DNA of 64,000 bases from Pseudomonas cannabina (lineage in GTDB: Bacteria; Pseudomonadota; Gammaproteobacteria; Pseudomonadales; Pseudomonadaceae), in contig NZ_FNKU01000001.1 of the NCBI RefSeq assembly GCF_900100365.1, positions 3,720,001-3,784,000 on the forward strand. Direction: 5' to 3'. The notes below the pieces were generated by a model that had not been told where the DNA came from, ran no database searches, and was given only the letters and a program-made list of their open reading frames with translations. Below are positions 9,924 through 18,322 of this stretch, in pieces (the first letter of the stretch is position 1; every line of letters starts with the position of its first letter). Position numbers and translations under genes: made by a program.

Positions 9924-10789
9924 GCCCAATCCTTACGATGACGAATCAGCCCTTCCTGACTGACCGATGCGACCAGTTGCCCGGCGCGGTTGAAGACACT
10001 GCCGCGCGAAAAACCGCGGGAATTGCCTGCCCATGGACTGTCCATGGCATACAACAGCCAGTCGTCGGTGCGCAGATCGTTGTGGAACCACAGCGAATGA
10101 TCAAGGCTGGCGACCTGCATGTCGCGCTGCCAGACCGTCTTGCCGTGCGGCCGCAACGAGGTGGTCAGCAGGTTGAAGTCGGAAGCGTAGGCCAGCATGT
10201 AGCGGTGCAGCGCCTGTATATCGGGCAAGTTGCCATCGGCGCGAAACCACACGTACTTCACCGGCTCGCCAGGTTTGGGGTCATAGGGGTCGTCGGCGGT
10301 GACCGGGCGGAATTGAATCGGTTTGGGGCGCAGAAACTTGTCGTGCGCCGATTCGGGAATCAGGTGCGCCCGACTGGTCAGCAGCTCAAGCTCCGACGGC
10401 AGGTTCTCAGGCCCGACAATCTGCGGCATCGTGGTTTGATGCTCGAAGCCCTCTTCGTCGTACTGGAAGGACGCGCTACAGGTAAATATCGGCTTGCCCT
10501 TCTGAATCGCCGTCACGCGACGGGTGCTGAAACTGCCACCGTCACGCACCCGGTCAACCTGGTAGACCACAGGTAGATACGCATCACCGGGGCGCAGAAA
10601 ATAGCCGTGCAGCGAGTGCACGTGTCGGGTGTCCTCGACCGTCTGGCTGGCAGCGGACAGCGACTGGCCCAGTACCTGACCACCGAATAGCTGACGGAAA
10701 CCCAGGTCCTGACTGCGGCCGCGAAACAGGTTTTCTTCAATGGCTTCCAGCGTCAGCAGCGCAACCAGATCATCCAGCACTTGACTCAT
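9920..10789 (-). CDS. tesB: Acyl-CoA thioesterase II (TesB)
   Basis: Hydrolyses medium to long acyl-CoA. It is 289 residues with a double hot-dog fold, the usual TesB length. Recognisable stretches are FRGRSQDLGFRQLFGGQVLG near the N-terminus, HSLHGYFLRPGD, GGSFSTRRVTA and SLDHSLWFHNDLRTDDW, which carries the catalytic Asp region. The start is ATG at 10789, five bases after GAGGAG; an adjacent in-frame ATG precedes it. The HAD gene follows with a 4-base overlap. Confidence 0.95.
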   Translation of the reverse strand: MSQVLDDLVALLTLEAIEENLFRGRSQDLGFRQLFGGQVLGQSLSAASQTVEDTRHVHSLHGYFLRPGDAYLPVVYQVDRVRDGGSFSTRRVTAIQKGKPIFTCSASFQYDEEGFEHQTTMPQIVGPENLPSELELLTSRAHLIPESAHDKFLRPKPIQFRPVTADDPYDPKPGEPVKYVWFRADGNLPDIQALHRYMLAYASDFNLLTTSLRPHGKTVWQRDMQVASLDHSLWFHNDLRTDDWLLYAMDSPWAGNSRGFSRGSVFNRAGQLVASVSQEGLIRHRKDWA

Positions 10790-10923
10790 CATCACTCCTC
10801 GCGCATGTCGGCGCTGAACCCGCAAACAGCAGCGGCCGATATGATGTGTGGCGAGCCCCGAGGCCCGCACTCGTGGAGGGAATGATACAGATTTAAGATG
10901 GCGGGCTTAATCCTGTTTGCAAT

Positions 10924-11496
10924 TCAATCAGGGCTCTGCGTATTGAGCCACTGCTCGCGGCTGATCCGGTACAGCACATGCGGTTTGAGCGGGTGGCCAT
11001 CCGGCAGGTCGGGATGCTCGAAGTTATCGGACTCGTCATGCTGCATACCAATCGCCTGCATGACTTTCTGCGACGGCTGATTGTTGAACGCTGTGAACGA
11101 AACGATCTCTTCCAGCTTCAGACGCTCGAAACCACAGCCCAGCGCGGTCCAGGCTGCCTCGCTGGCAAACCCCAGGCCCCAATGCTCACGCGCCAGTCGC
11201 CAGCCGATTTCGATGGCCGGCGTGAAAGGCGCCTTGAAACCCACCACGTGCAGGCCGGTAAAACCAATGAACTCGCCCGTATCCTTGCGCTCCAGCGCCC
11301 AAAAGCCAAACCCCAGTTCAGCGAAGTGCCCGCGCAAGCGGCCGATCATGGCCGCGCTTTCCAGACGGCTCAGGGGTGCCGGAAAATAGCGCATGACCTG
11401 CGGGTCGGTGCACATGGCGGCGAACACGGGCAAGTCGTCGTCAAGCCACTGCCGCATCAGCAGTCGGGCACTATCAAGCTTGAGTATCGGTTCCAT
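10924..11496 (-). CDS. GNAT-family N-acetyltransferase (RimJ/RimL-like)
   Basis: 190-residue acetyl-CoA-dependent acyltransferase of the Acetyltransf_3 type. TARLLMRQW-like N-terminus (SARLLMRQWLDDDL), the strand FGFWALERKDTGEFIGFTGL and the acetyl-CoA loop region EHWGLGFASEAAWTAL are typical, followed by EIVSFTAFNNQPSQKVMQAI and the end of the fold (GMQHDESDNFEHP). It lies alone between tesB and the divergent deacetylase gene. The acceptor is unknown: ribosomal protein, antibiotic or small amine are all possible in this family. Confidence 0.9.
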   Translation of the reverse strand: MEPILKLDSARLLMRQWLDDDLPVFAAMCTDPQVMRYFPAPLSRLESAAMIGRLRGHFAELGFGFWALERKDTGEFIGFTGLHVVGFKAPFTPAIEIGWRLAREHWGLGFASEAAWTALGCGFERLKLEEIVSFTAFNNQPSQKVMQAIGMQHDESDNFEHPDLPDGHPLKPHVLYRISREQWLNTQSPD

Positions 11497-11625
11497 CGAT
11501 TTCCCCGTGTTACAAGACTATTCAGACGTCAGTGTGAGCGTAGCGCTGCCAGCTATTTGCCAGACAACTGGGCGGCCGCGTGCAGAACTGGCACTATCGA
11601 CCTTCGATCTTCGAACGGACGCCCA

Positions 11626-12543
11626 ATGTCCCTGCCACTCATTTACCACGACGACTACAGCCCGGCGTTTCCAGCGGACCATCGTTTCCCCATGGACAAG
11701 TTTCGCCTGTTACGTGACTACTTGGTCGACAGCGGGCTGACCCGCGACGTTCAATTAATACGTCCCGAGTTATGCCCGACGGACATTCTGGCGCTGGCCC
11801 ACGACCCTTCCTACATAGGTCGCTACCTCAGTGGCGACTTATCACGCGAAGACCAGCGCCGCCTCGGCTTGCCCTGGAGCGAAGCGCTCGCGCGACGTAC
11901 CGTCCGCGCCGTAGGCGGCTCGCTGCTGACCGCCGAAAAGGCCCTGACGCACGGCCTGGCCTGTCATCTGGCGGGCGGCACCCATCATGCGCACTACGAC
12001 TATCCGGCCGGTTTCTGCATTTTCAATGACCTGGCCGTGATCAGTCATTACCTGCTGCAAAGCGGCCGTGTACATAAAATATTGATCTTCGATTGTGACG
12101 TCCATCAGGGCGATGGTACGGCGCGCATTCTGGCGGATACGGAGGATGCGATTACTGTCTCGCTGCACTGTGAAAAGAACTTCCCGGCCCGTAAGGCCCA
12201 AAGCGACTGGGACATCCCGCTGCCGATGGGCATGGGCGACGTCGGGTACCTCAACGTTGTCGACGACCTGCTCAATTACCTGCTGCCGTTCTACAAACCG
12301 GATCTGGTGCTGTACGACGCTGGCGTCGACGTGCACAAGGACGATGCCCTTGGTTATCTGCAACTGTCTGACCAAGGCGTGGCCAATCGCGACGAAGCGG
12401 TGTTGCGTCATTGCCTGGGCCGCGATATTCCGGTCATGGGCGTGATCGGCGGCGGGTACAGCAAAGACCGTCAGGCGCTGGCCAGACGCCACGGAATTCT
12501 GCATCACAGTGCGCAGAAGGTATGGAACGACATGGGCTTGTAG
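11626..12543 (+). CDS. Histone deacetylase-family (AcuC/HDAC-like) deacetylase
   Basis: Zinc amidohydrolase of the arginase/deacetylase fold, 305 residues. The start MSLPLIYHDDYSPAFP and the key motifs GGTHHAHYDYPAGFCIFND (active-site His pair), IFDCDVHQGDGTA (zinc-binding Asp and His) and LYDAGVDVHKDD (third ligand) are all intact, and GVIGGGYSKD supplies the C-terminal loop. Bacterial members act on acetylated lysine, polyamines or acetoin-pathway proteins; the substrate here is unknown. The ATG at 11626 follows ACGCCCA without a strong Shine-Dalgarno; longer in-frame starts lack homology. Confidence 0.92.
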   Translation: MSLPLIYHDDYSPAFPADHRFPMDKFRLLRDYLVDSGLTRDVQLIRPELCPTDILALAHDPSYIGRYLSGDLSREDQRRLGLPWSEALARRTVRAVGGSLLTAEKALTHGLACHLAGGTHHAHYDYPAGFCIFNDLAVISHYLLQSGRVHKILIFDCDVHQGDGTARILADTEDAITVSLHCEKNFPARKAQSDWDIPLPMGMGDVGYLNVVDDLLNYLLPFYKPDLVLYDAGVDVHKDDALGYLQLSDQGVANRDEAVLRHCLGRDIPVMGVIGGGYSKDRQALARRHGILHHSAQKVWNDMGL

Positions 12544-12624
12544 CGGCGCTGCACCTGAGTGCACACCTGAAAACGGCCCTCGGGTAGAATGCCCCACCTT
12601 TCTGCTATCCATACGTTGCTGACC

Positions 12625-13878
12625 ATGACCGACCTCACCTCCCCTGCCAGCCAATCCGTTGCCGTCATCGGAGGTGGCCCTGCGGGATTGATGGCGGCAG
12701 AAGTGCTGAGTCAGGCCGGGGTCAAGGTCGATCTGTATGACGGCATGCCGTCGGTAGGGCGCAAGTTTCTGCTGGCCGGCGTTGGTGGCATGAACATTAC
12801 CCACTCCGAGCCCTACCCTGCTTTTCTTGGGCGTTATGCTGAGCGATCGCCGATGATCGCTCCCATCTTGCGAAAGTTTGATGCTGACGCGTTGTGCCGG
12901 TGGATTCATGAGCTGGGCATCACGACATTTGTCGGCAGTTCTGGCCGGGTGTTCCCTACTGACATGAAAGCCGCGCCACTGTTGCGCGCCTGGCTCAAGC
13001 GGCTGCGTGATGCGGGCGTGGTTGTCCACACCCGGCATCGCTGGCTCGGCTGGAATGCCGATGGCAGCTTGCGCATCGCCCACGCCGACGGCGAACTGGC
13101 GCTCAACCCCGCAGCGACCTTGCTGGCGCTGGGCGGTGCCAGCTGGGCTCGACTGGGGTCCGATGGGGCCTGGCGGCCGTGGCTGCAAGCGAAGCAGATA
13201 GACGTTGCCCCCTTACAGGCCGCCAATTGTGGTTTTGAAGTGACCGCCTGGAGCGACGTGCTGCGCGCCAAATTTGCCGGCGCGCCACTGAAGAATATCG
13301 CCATGGGCCTGCACGGCCAGACGCTGCGCCTTGGCGAATGCGTGCTAACCGAGACCGGCGTGGAGGGCAGTCTGGTTTATGCACTGTCGGCGCAGATTCG
13401 TGAACGGATCAATCTTGATGGCTCGGCCGTTGTGCAGATTGATCTGCTACCGGGTAAAACGCTGAGCGACGTACAGAAAGCCCTGAGCAAACCACGTGGC
13501 TCGCGCTCGATGTCCAAACACCTGCACAGCCAATTGGGGCTGGACGGTGCGAAGGCAGCGCTCTTGCGCGAACTGGCGCCTCGTGAAGCATTTGCCGATG
13601 CGCTTTCGTTGAGCGAAGCCATCAAAGCGTTGCCACTGACCCTGATCAAACCGCGCCCCATCGATGAGGCCATCAGCACTGCGGGCGGCGTGACCTTCGA
13701 AGCCATGGACGAGCGCCTGATGCTCAGGCAATTGCCCGGCGTGTTCTGCGCAGGCGAAATGCTCGACTGGGAAGCCCCAACCGGCGGTTACCTGCTCACC
13801 GCCTGCTTCGCCAGTGGCCGCGCAGCGGGGTTGGGGATGGTTGAGTGGCTGAACTCACTCGCCCGCGCCGAGGCGTGA
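12625..13878 (+). CDS. HI0933/YhiN-family flavoprotein (TIGR03862-type)
   Basis: Putative NAD(P)/FAD-dependent oxidoreductase of 417 aa. The FAD-binding motif is VAVIGGGPAGLMAAEVLSQA, followed by GRKFLLAGVGGMNITHSEP, a hallmark of the HI0933-like family. The C-terminus has VFCAGEMLDWEAPTGGYLL, the second FAD contact. The family's reaction is unknown. ATG at 12625 is preferred; an ATG at 12589 would add 12 residues. It lies alone and runs rightward after the deacetylase gene. Confidence 0.88.
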   Translation: MTDLTSPASQSVAVIGGGPAGLMAAEVLSQAGVKVDLYDGMPSVGRKFLLAGVGGMNITHSEPYPAFLGRYAERSPMIAPILRKFDADALCRWIHELGITTFVGSSGRVFPTDMKAAPLLRAWLKRLRDAGVVVHTRHRWLGWNADGSLRIAHADGELALNPAATLLALGGASWARLGSDGAWRPWLQAKQIDVAPLQAANCGFEVTAWSDVLRAKFAGAPLKNIAMGLHGQTLRLGECVLTETGVEGSLVYALSAQIRERINLDGSAVVQIDLLPGKTLSDVQKALSKPRGSRSMSKHLHSQLGLDGAKAALLRELAPREAFADALSLSEAIKALPLTLIKPRPIDEAISTAGGVTFEAMDERLMLRQLPGVFCAGEMLDWEAPTGGYLLTACFASGRAAGLGMVEWLNSLARAEA

Positions 13879-13979
13879 GGCCCAAGACCACTATCGGCCA
13901 TGCCCGTGCCTTTGATAATCGTTCACATGCTCCGCGCTCATCGTTATACCCAAAACCGCTTTGGATTCTGGCCGGAGGA

Positions 13980-14006
13980 TGTGGGAGTGGACTTGTCCAC
14001 GAAAGG
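13980..14006 (+). repeat. REP-like hairpin
   Basis: TGTGGGAGTGGACTTGTCCACGAAAGG-type sequence between two convergent genes, with a perfect GTGGAC-TT-GTCCAC inverted repeat. It matches the Pseudomonas REP core and could also act as a bidirectional terminator. Confidence 0.6.
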
Positions 14007-14039
14007 GCCGATACATTCTCCGAAAATGCGCAATGCGTC

Positions 14040-15368
14040 TCAAGGCTTCTTCTTGCGCGGCCCGGTGTTGAAGACTGGCACTTTGCGCACCGGCTTGACC
14101 ACCGGCGTGGGCTCGGACTCGCCGCTGTCGACCCATTTACCCAGATTGCGCTTGCTCCCCGAGACCTTGGGCTTTTTCGGTTTCTTGGGCTTTTTCAGGA
14201 TCTGGCCGCTGGCATCAGTGCTCGGCACGCGGTGCTCCGGCTCGAAATCATGTTCTTCCCTGCGCTCCAGGGTCTGCCGGGTCAGTACTTCAATCGCCGA
14301 CAGCAGCTCGACCTCATCGGCACACACCAGCGAAATAGCCTCGCCGGTCAGGCCCGCACGTCCGGTCCGGCCGATACGGTGGATGTAATCCTCGGCCACG
14401 ATCGGCAGATCCAGATTGACCACCGTCGGCAGGTCATCGATATCCAGACCACGCGCCGCCACGTCGGTGGCAACCAGAATCTTCACTTCATTGCTCTTGA
14501 AGCGGTCCAGCGCGCGCTGACGGGTGGCCTGCGGTTTGTCGCCATGAATGCCGTCGGCGTTCAGGCCCAGCCCCTGCAAACGGTCCACCAGTTGATCGAC
14601 GCCAACACGAGTCTTGGCAAATACCAGTACTTGGCCCCAGCGATGCTTCTTCATCAGATGAATGAACAGATCCGCCTTGCGCTTCTTGTCCACGGTCACG
14701 ACCCATTGCTTCACCGAAGACGCCGCGACATTGTGCGGGCTGACTTCGATGGTCAGCGGGTCATTGAGCATTTGCGCGGCCAGCAGGCGAATCTCGTCGG
14801 AGAAGGTCGCGGAGAACAGCAGCGTCTGGCGCTGCTTGGGCAGCACGGCATAGATGCCGCGCAATTCCTCGGCAAAGCCCAGATCGAGCATGCGGTCCGC
14901 TTCGTCGAGAATCAGGGTTTGCAACTGAGAAAACTTGATCGCTTTCTGGCGGTACAGATCGAGCAGGCGGCCCGGCGTCGCGACCAGCACGTCCACGCCC
15001 TTGCGCAGCTTCATCATCTGCGGGTTGATGCTCACACCGCCGTAAGCGGCATAGGTGCTCAGCGGCAGGTGCTCGGCGTACTGACGAATACTCTCGTGAA
15101 CCTGATCGGCCAGCTCGCGGGTCGGTGCCAGCACCAGCGCACGAATCGAGTTGGGTGCAACCTTGGGGCCTTCCATGGTCAGGCGTTGCAGCAGCGGCAG
15201 GGCAAAACCGGCGGTCTTGCCAGTGCCGGTCTGGGCCGCAGCCATCAGATCGCGGCCCGCCAGTACCGGAGGAATGGCCTGTGTCTGTACAGGCGTCGGA
15301 GTCTGGTAACCGAGCGCTTCGAGGGCGCGCAGCAAGGGTTCGATCAGGCCGAGAGAGGCGAATGTCAT
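14040..15368 (-). CDS. DEAD-box ATP-dependent RNA helicase (RhlE-like)
   Basis: 442-residue RNA helicase. Motifs in order: Q motif region ALGYQTPTPVQTQAIP, Walker A MAAAQTGTGKTAGF, PTRELA, TPGRLLD, DEAD box LILDEADRMLDLGF, SAT in LLFSATFSDEIR, and in the second RecA domain VFAKTR, VATDVAARGLDI and HRIGRTGRAG. The C-terminal tail is Lys/Pro-rich (KKPKKPKKPKVSG), typical of RhlE-type RNA-binding tails. The ATG at 15368 gives the family N-terminus MTFASLGLIEPLLRAL; upstream in-frame starts are not supported. Role inferred: RNA remodelling, ribosome assembly or RNA decay. Confidence 0.93.
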   Translation of the reverse strand: MTFASLGLIEPLLRALEALGYQTPTPVQTQAIPPVLAGRDLMAAAQTGTGKTAGFALPLLQRLTMEGPKVAPNSIRALVLAPTRELADQVHESIRQYAEHLPLSTYAAYGGVSINPQMMKLRKGVDVLVATPGRLLDLYRQKAIKFSQLQTLILDEADRMLDLGFAEELRGIYAVLPKQRQTLLFSATFSDEIRLLAAQMLNDPLTIEVSPHNVAASSVKQWVVTVDKKRKADLFIHLMKKHRWGQVLVFAKTRVGVDQLVDRLQGLGLNADGIHGDKPQATRQRALDRFKSNEVKILVATDVAARGLDIDDLPTVVNLDLPIVAEDYIHRIGRTGRAGLTGEAISLVCADEVELLSAIEVLTRQTLERREEHDFEPEHRVPSTDASGQILKKPKKPKKPKVSGSKRNLGKWVDSGESEPTPVVKPVRKVPVFNTGPRKKKP

Positions 15369-15429
15369 GGGGATACCGTAAGAAAAATTCACGCAAGGCG
15401 CGCAGTTTACCCTGTCCGGCCCGCCTCGG

Positions 15430-16344
15430 TTAGCGTGTGCGTGTCGATCCGGCTTCGCGCGGCGGCGACCTGCGCCATTGCGGCAGGCCAATCAGCACCA
15501 CACCGCTGATGATCACCACCATCGCCATGCACTCTTCAACACCAATAATCTCGCCCGCAAACACCACCCCCAGCATCACCGCCACTGCCGGATTGACATA
15601 GGCATAGCTAGTGGCAGCCGCCGGGCGCACATTCTTTAGCAGGTACATGTAAGCACTGAACGCGACGATGGAGCCAAACACCACCAGATACAGCAGCGCG
15701 CCCCAGCCCGCCGCCGTCGGCATGTGCGTCAGGCGCTCGCCACTGAGTGCGCTGCCGATCAGCAGCGTCGCCCCGGCAGTCAGCATCTCGGCAGCACTCG
15801 CCATCGGTCCTTTGGGCAGCGGCATATGCTTGCTCAAGACCGAGCCGAACGCCCATGACGCAGCAGCAAAAATCACCAACGCCGCACCGTAGGGGCTGGA
15901 TTGCAGGTTGGAACCGAGATTCAACAGGCCGATGCCGATCAGGCCCAGCACAATCCCCGCCCATTCAAGGTTTGTGGTGCGATTGCCCCAGAACAGGCCG
16001 AAAAGCAAGGTAAACAGCGGCATGGTCGCCACCGCCAACGCTGTAACGCCCGAAGCGACACCCGCATGCTCGGCCAGCGTCACGCCGCCATTGCCGCACG
16101 CCAGCAGCAGGAAACCGATCACGAACGCAGCTTTCCACTCGGCCCAGGTCGGCGCAGGCACGCCACGAAAACGCAAAAAGCCATACATCAGGCACCCGGC
16201 AATCATGAAACGCACGCCAGCCATCATCAACGGCGGCCATGACTCAACGCCAATGCGGATCACCAGATAGGTAGACCCCCAGATCAGATACAACGCCAGA
16301 AAGGCACCGATGAGCAATGGCGAAATACGAAGTGACTGCGGCAT
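15430..16344 (-). CDS. yedA: DMT-superfamily EamA exporter (YedA-like)
   Basis: Ten-helix drug/metabolite transporter of 304 aa with two EamA repeats. N-terminal LYLIWGSTYLVIRIGVESWP is characteristic of the YedA/RhaT subgroup; the second repeat starts around AALVIFAAASWAFGSVLSKH. It is likely an efflux carrier for amino acids or metabolites. It is divergent from an Lrp-family regulator gene across a 167-base AT-rich gap with a dyad, so the regulator probably controls it. The symbol is by similarity only. Confidence 0.88.
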   Translation of the reverse strand: MPQSLRISPLLIGAFLALYLIWGSTYLVIRIGVESWPPLMMAGVRFMIAGCLMYGFLRFRGVPAPTWAEWKAAFVIGFLLLACGNGGVTLAEHAGVASGVTALAVATMPLFTLLFGLFWGNRTTNLEWAGIVLGLIGIGLLNLGSNLQSSPYGAALVIFAAASWAFGSVLSKHMPLPKGPMASAAEMLTAGATLLIGSALSGERLTHMPTAAGWGALLYLVVFGSIVAFSAYMYLLKNVRPAAATSYAYVNPAVAVMLGVVFAGEIIGVEECMAMVVIISGVVLIGLPQWRRSPPREAGSTRTR

Positions 16345-16396
16345 GGTCAGGCTCTGGGATCATTATTATGGTTGACCTATTGTATGAAGGCCAAAA

Positions 16397-16430
16397 GCGG
16401 ATATTAAGCAGAAAACCCTGTTTAATCCGC
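16397..16430. promoter_or_regulatory. Imperfect dyad between yedA-like gene and Lrp regulator
   Basis: GCGGATATTAAGCAG and CTGTTTAATCCGC form an inverted repeat with one gap around AAAACC in the 167-base divergent gap. Its place and AT content suit an operator for the Lrp-type protein, but this is inference. Confidence 0.4.
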
Positions 16431-16511
16431 TCCATAACTTTTGAATCAATGCTTGTCAGGCACCATGACCTTTTATTTGAAAATCATTCACTGCGCTGTG
16501 AGAGGCACCCC

Positions 16512-16997
16512 ATGACACTGGATAAATACGACCGGATTCTGCTCGATGAGCTGTTGAAAAACGGCCGGGCTTCTTTTGCGCAACTGGCTAAACAGGTCAA
16601 CTTGTCCGCCCCGGCGGTAGCCGAACGGGTCGCCAAGCTGGAAGCCAGTGGCGTGATCACTGGCTACGAAGCCAAGGTTGATCTGTCGAAAGTCGGTTTG
16701 CCGATCCAGTGCATCATCGAACTGCGCATGGGCAGTCACGGCAATCAGCAGGCGTACAAAGAATTGTGGAAGATTCCCGAACTGATCCAGTGCTACCGGG
16801 TAACGGGCGACCCATGCGTGATCATGCGGGCGGCAGTTGATTCGATGCCGCATCTGGAGGACCTGATCAACCGGATCGCGAAGTTCGGTTTCAGCAAGAC
16901 ATCAATCGTGCTTTCCACCGCAGTCGAACGCAGCCTGCCGTCCGATTACCTGACGAGGCAAGAGAAGCCCGAAATCAAAAACCGCGCTGACGCTTGA
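16512..16997 (+). CDS. Lrp/AsnC-family transcriptional regulator
   Basis: 161-residue feast/famine regulator. The N-terminal winged helix (LDKYDRILLDELLKNGRAS, then LAKQVNLSAPAVAERVAKLE) is followed by the RAM/AsnC ligand-binding domain (VGLPIQCIIELRMG, CYRVTGDPCVIMRA). ATG at 16512 gives the typical family N-terminus. It is divergent from the YedA-like exporter, a common layout for Lrp proteins that control an amino-acid exporter. Its last 23 bases overlap the 3' end of the convergent exonuclease gene. Confidence 0.92.
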   Translation: MTLDKYDRILLDELLKNGRASFAQLAKQVNLSAPAVAERVAKLEASGVITGYEAKVDLSKVGLPIQCIIELRMGSHGNQQAYKELWKIPELIQCYRVTGDPCVIMRAAVDSMPHLEDLINRIAKFGFSKTSIVLSTAVERSLPSDYLTRQEKPEIKNRADA

Positions 16998-17589
16998 GGG
17001 TTTCGCTGATTTTGGCGGCGGGGACTTTCTGCAGCGAGCACAGCATCTGGTGGGAAATACCGGCAATACCGTGGGTATTGCGCAGTTCGTTGGTCAGGTA
17101 CGCCGTCAGGTTGGCGGCCATTTCCGCATCGGCCATGGCCCGGTGAGCCTTGCCGGTGTTGGGCAGGCGCGCATAGCTGGTCAGCGTGCCGAGCTTGTGA
17201 TTCGGGGCGCCGGGCATCAGGCGGCGGGCCAGCAGCATGGAACAGGCGAAGCTCTGTTCGCGTTTGCGCTGGATACGGGAGAGTTCGTAATCCCAGAATT
17301 TCTGGTCGAACGAGGCATTGTGCGCCACCAGCGGCGTCGCGCCGACGAAGTCCGCCACATCACCCATCACCCGCTCGGCACTGGGCGCGGTGCGAATCAT
17401 GTTGTTGCTGATCCCGGTCAACCCTTCGATGAACGCCGGGATTCGTACACCGGCATTCATCAAGCTTTGAAAGCGCTCGACGATACGCCCCTGCTCCATG
17501 ATCACCACCGCAATCTCGGTCGCCCGGCAGCTGTGGTTCGGAGAGATTCCGGTGGTTTCAAAGTCGATGACTGCAATACGTTCCAACAC
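16975..17589 (-). CDS. DnaQ-like 3'-5' exonuclease
   Basis: 204-residue DEDDh-type exonuclease domain protein, related to the epsilon subunit of DNA polymerase III. ExoI is VIDFETTGISP, ExoII is LVAHNASFDQKFWDYEL and ExoIII is HRAMADAEMAANL, so all acidic ligands and the His are present. No extra domain is seen, so it is a stand-alone nuclease. Upstream, 18 bases away, is a NYN-domain nuclease gene on the same strand, and the two probably form an operon. Confidence 0.9.
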   Translation of the reverse strand: MLERIAVIDFETTGISPNHSCRATEIAVVIMEQGRIVERFQSLMNAGVRIPAFIEGLTGISNNMIRTAPSAERVMGDVADFVGATPLVAHNASFDQKFWDYELSRIQRKREQSFACSMLLARRLMPGAPNHKLGTLTSYARLPNTGKAHRAMADAEMAANLTAYLTNELRNTHGIAGISHQMLCSLQKVPAAKISETLKRQRGF

Positions 17590-17607
17590 TGGCCTGGTCC
17601 TATGAAT

Positions 17608-18084
17608 TCATTTCAGCAACAACGCGCCTTCGATGGGCACATACCGGCTGGCCGCACGGATCAACGAGTTCGCGGTCAGCCCCGGCACCCCGTAGGCCAC
17701 CGCTTCGACGCCGTGTTTGCTGATCACGCGTTCGAGCAGCATATCGAAGTCGCCATCACCTGACGCCAGCACTATTTCGTCGACTTGCGGCGCGAAGTCC
17801 ATGATGTCGATGGTGATGCCCACATCCCAGTCGCCTTTGGCCGAGCCGTCGCTGCGCTGAATGTAAGGCTTGAGCCTGACAGTGAAGCCCAGATTGCGCA
17901 GGATCTGCTGGAACTGCTGCTGCTTGCTGTCGCCCCGGTCGATGGCGTACGCAAAGGCGTGAACAATCTCGCCGCGCTTACTGATATCCGCCCACAGTGC
18001 GGCGTAATTGAAATGACAGCCATGCGCCTGGCGCACGGTGTAGTACAGGTTCTGCACGTCGGCGAACACCGCAATCTTCTTCAC
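17608..18084 (-). CDS. NYN-domain (PIN-like) putative RNase, LabA/DUF88 family
   Basis: 158 residues. The fold starts KKIAVFADVQNLYYTVRQ, with the first acidic residue; KGDWDVGITIDIMDF and VLASGDGDFDMLLERV carry the other acidic residues of the PIN-like active site. RGDSKQQQF is also typical of the LabA/YaiE-like group. Family members are metal-dependent RNases or RNA-binding proteins. It precedes the DnaQ-like gene by 18 bases. Confidence 0.88.
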   Translation of the reverse strand: MKKIAVFADVQNLYYTVRQAHGCHFNYAALWADISKRGEIVHAFAYAIDRGDSKQQQFQQILRNLGFTVRLKPYIQRSDGSAKGDWDVGITIDIMDFAPQVDEIVLASGDGDFDMLLERVISKHGVEAVAYGVPGLTANSLIRAASRYVPIEGALLLK

Positions 18085-18180
18085 CGCAATTCCTCATGGC
18101 GGGCAATGCCCACTGGTTACAGCGATCCGGAATGTGAATCGGCGACCAGTATGCCAGCTTGAGAAAGGAAGTGAGCTTCA

Positions 18181-18313
18181 ACTATCGTGCGACGCTCCGC
18201 GTCGCATGCATTTCTGGACGCTCCGCGTCCGGTCTCAAGTATGCGGCGCAGCGCAGACCTGTGACGCGGAGCGTCACCCAGGGCATTCCCACACTGGAGC
18301 GAGCGGAACGATC
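18181..18313 (+). repeat. GC-hairpin repeat element, copy 2
   Basis: Near-identical to the element at 5563-5691: CGTGCGACGCTCCGCGTCGC, GGACGCTCCGCGTCC and GTGACGCGGAGCGTCAC in the same order and orientation, ending GAGCGGAACGAT. It lies between the divergent NYN gene and the DUF2076 gene end. Confidence 0.85.
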
Positions 18314-18322
18314 ATCGCCGTC

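Noticed and set aside
13845..15509. 554-residue rightward frame across the DEAD-box helicase
   Set aside because: Antisense shadow of an intact helicase with all motifs; no homology of its own.
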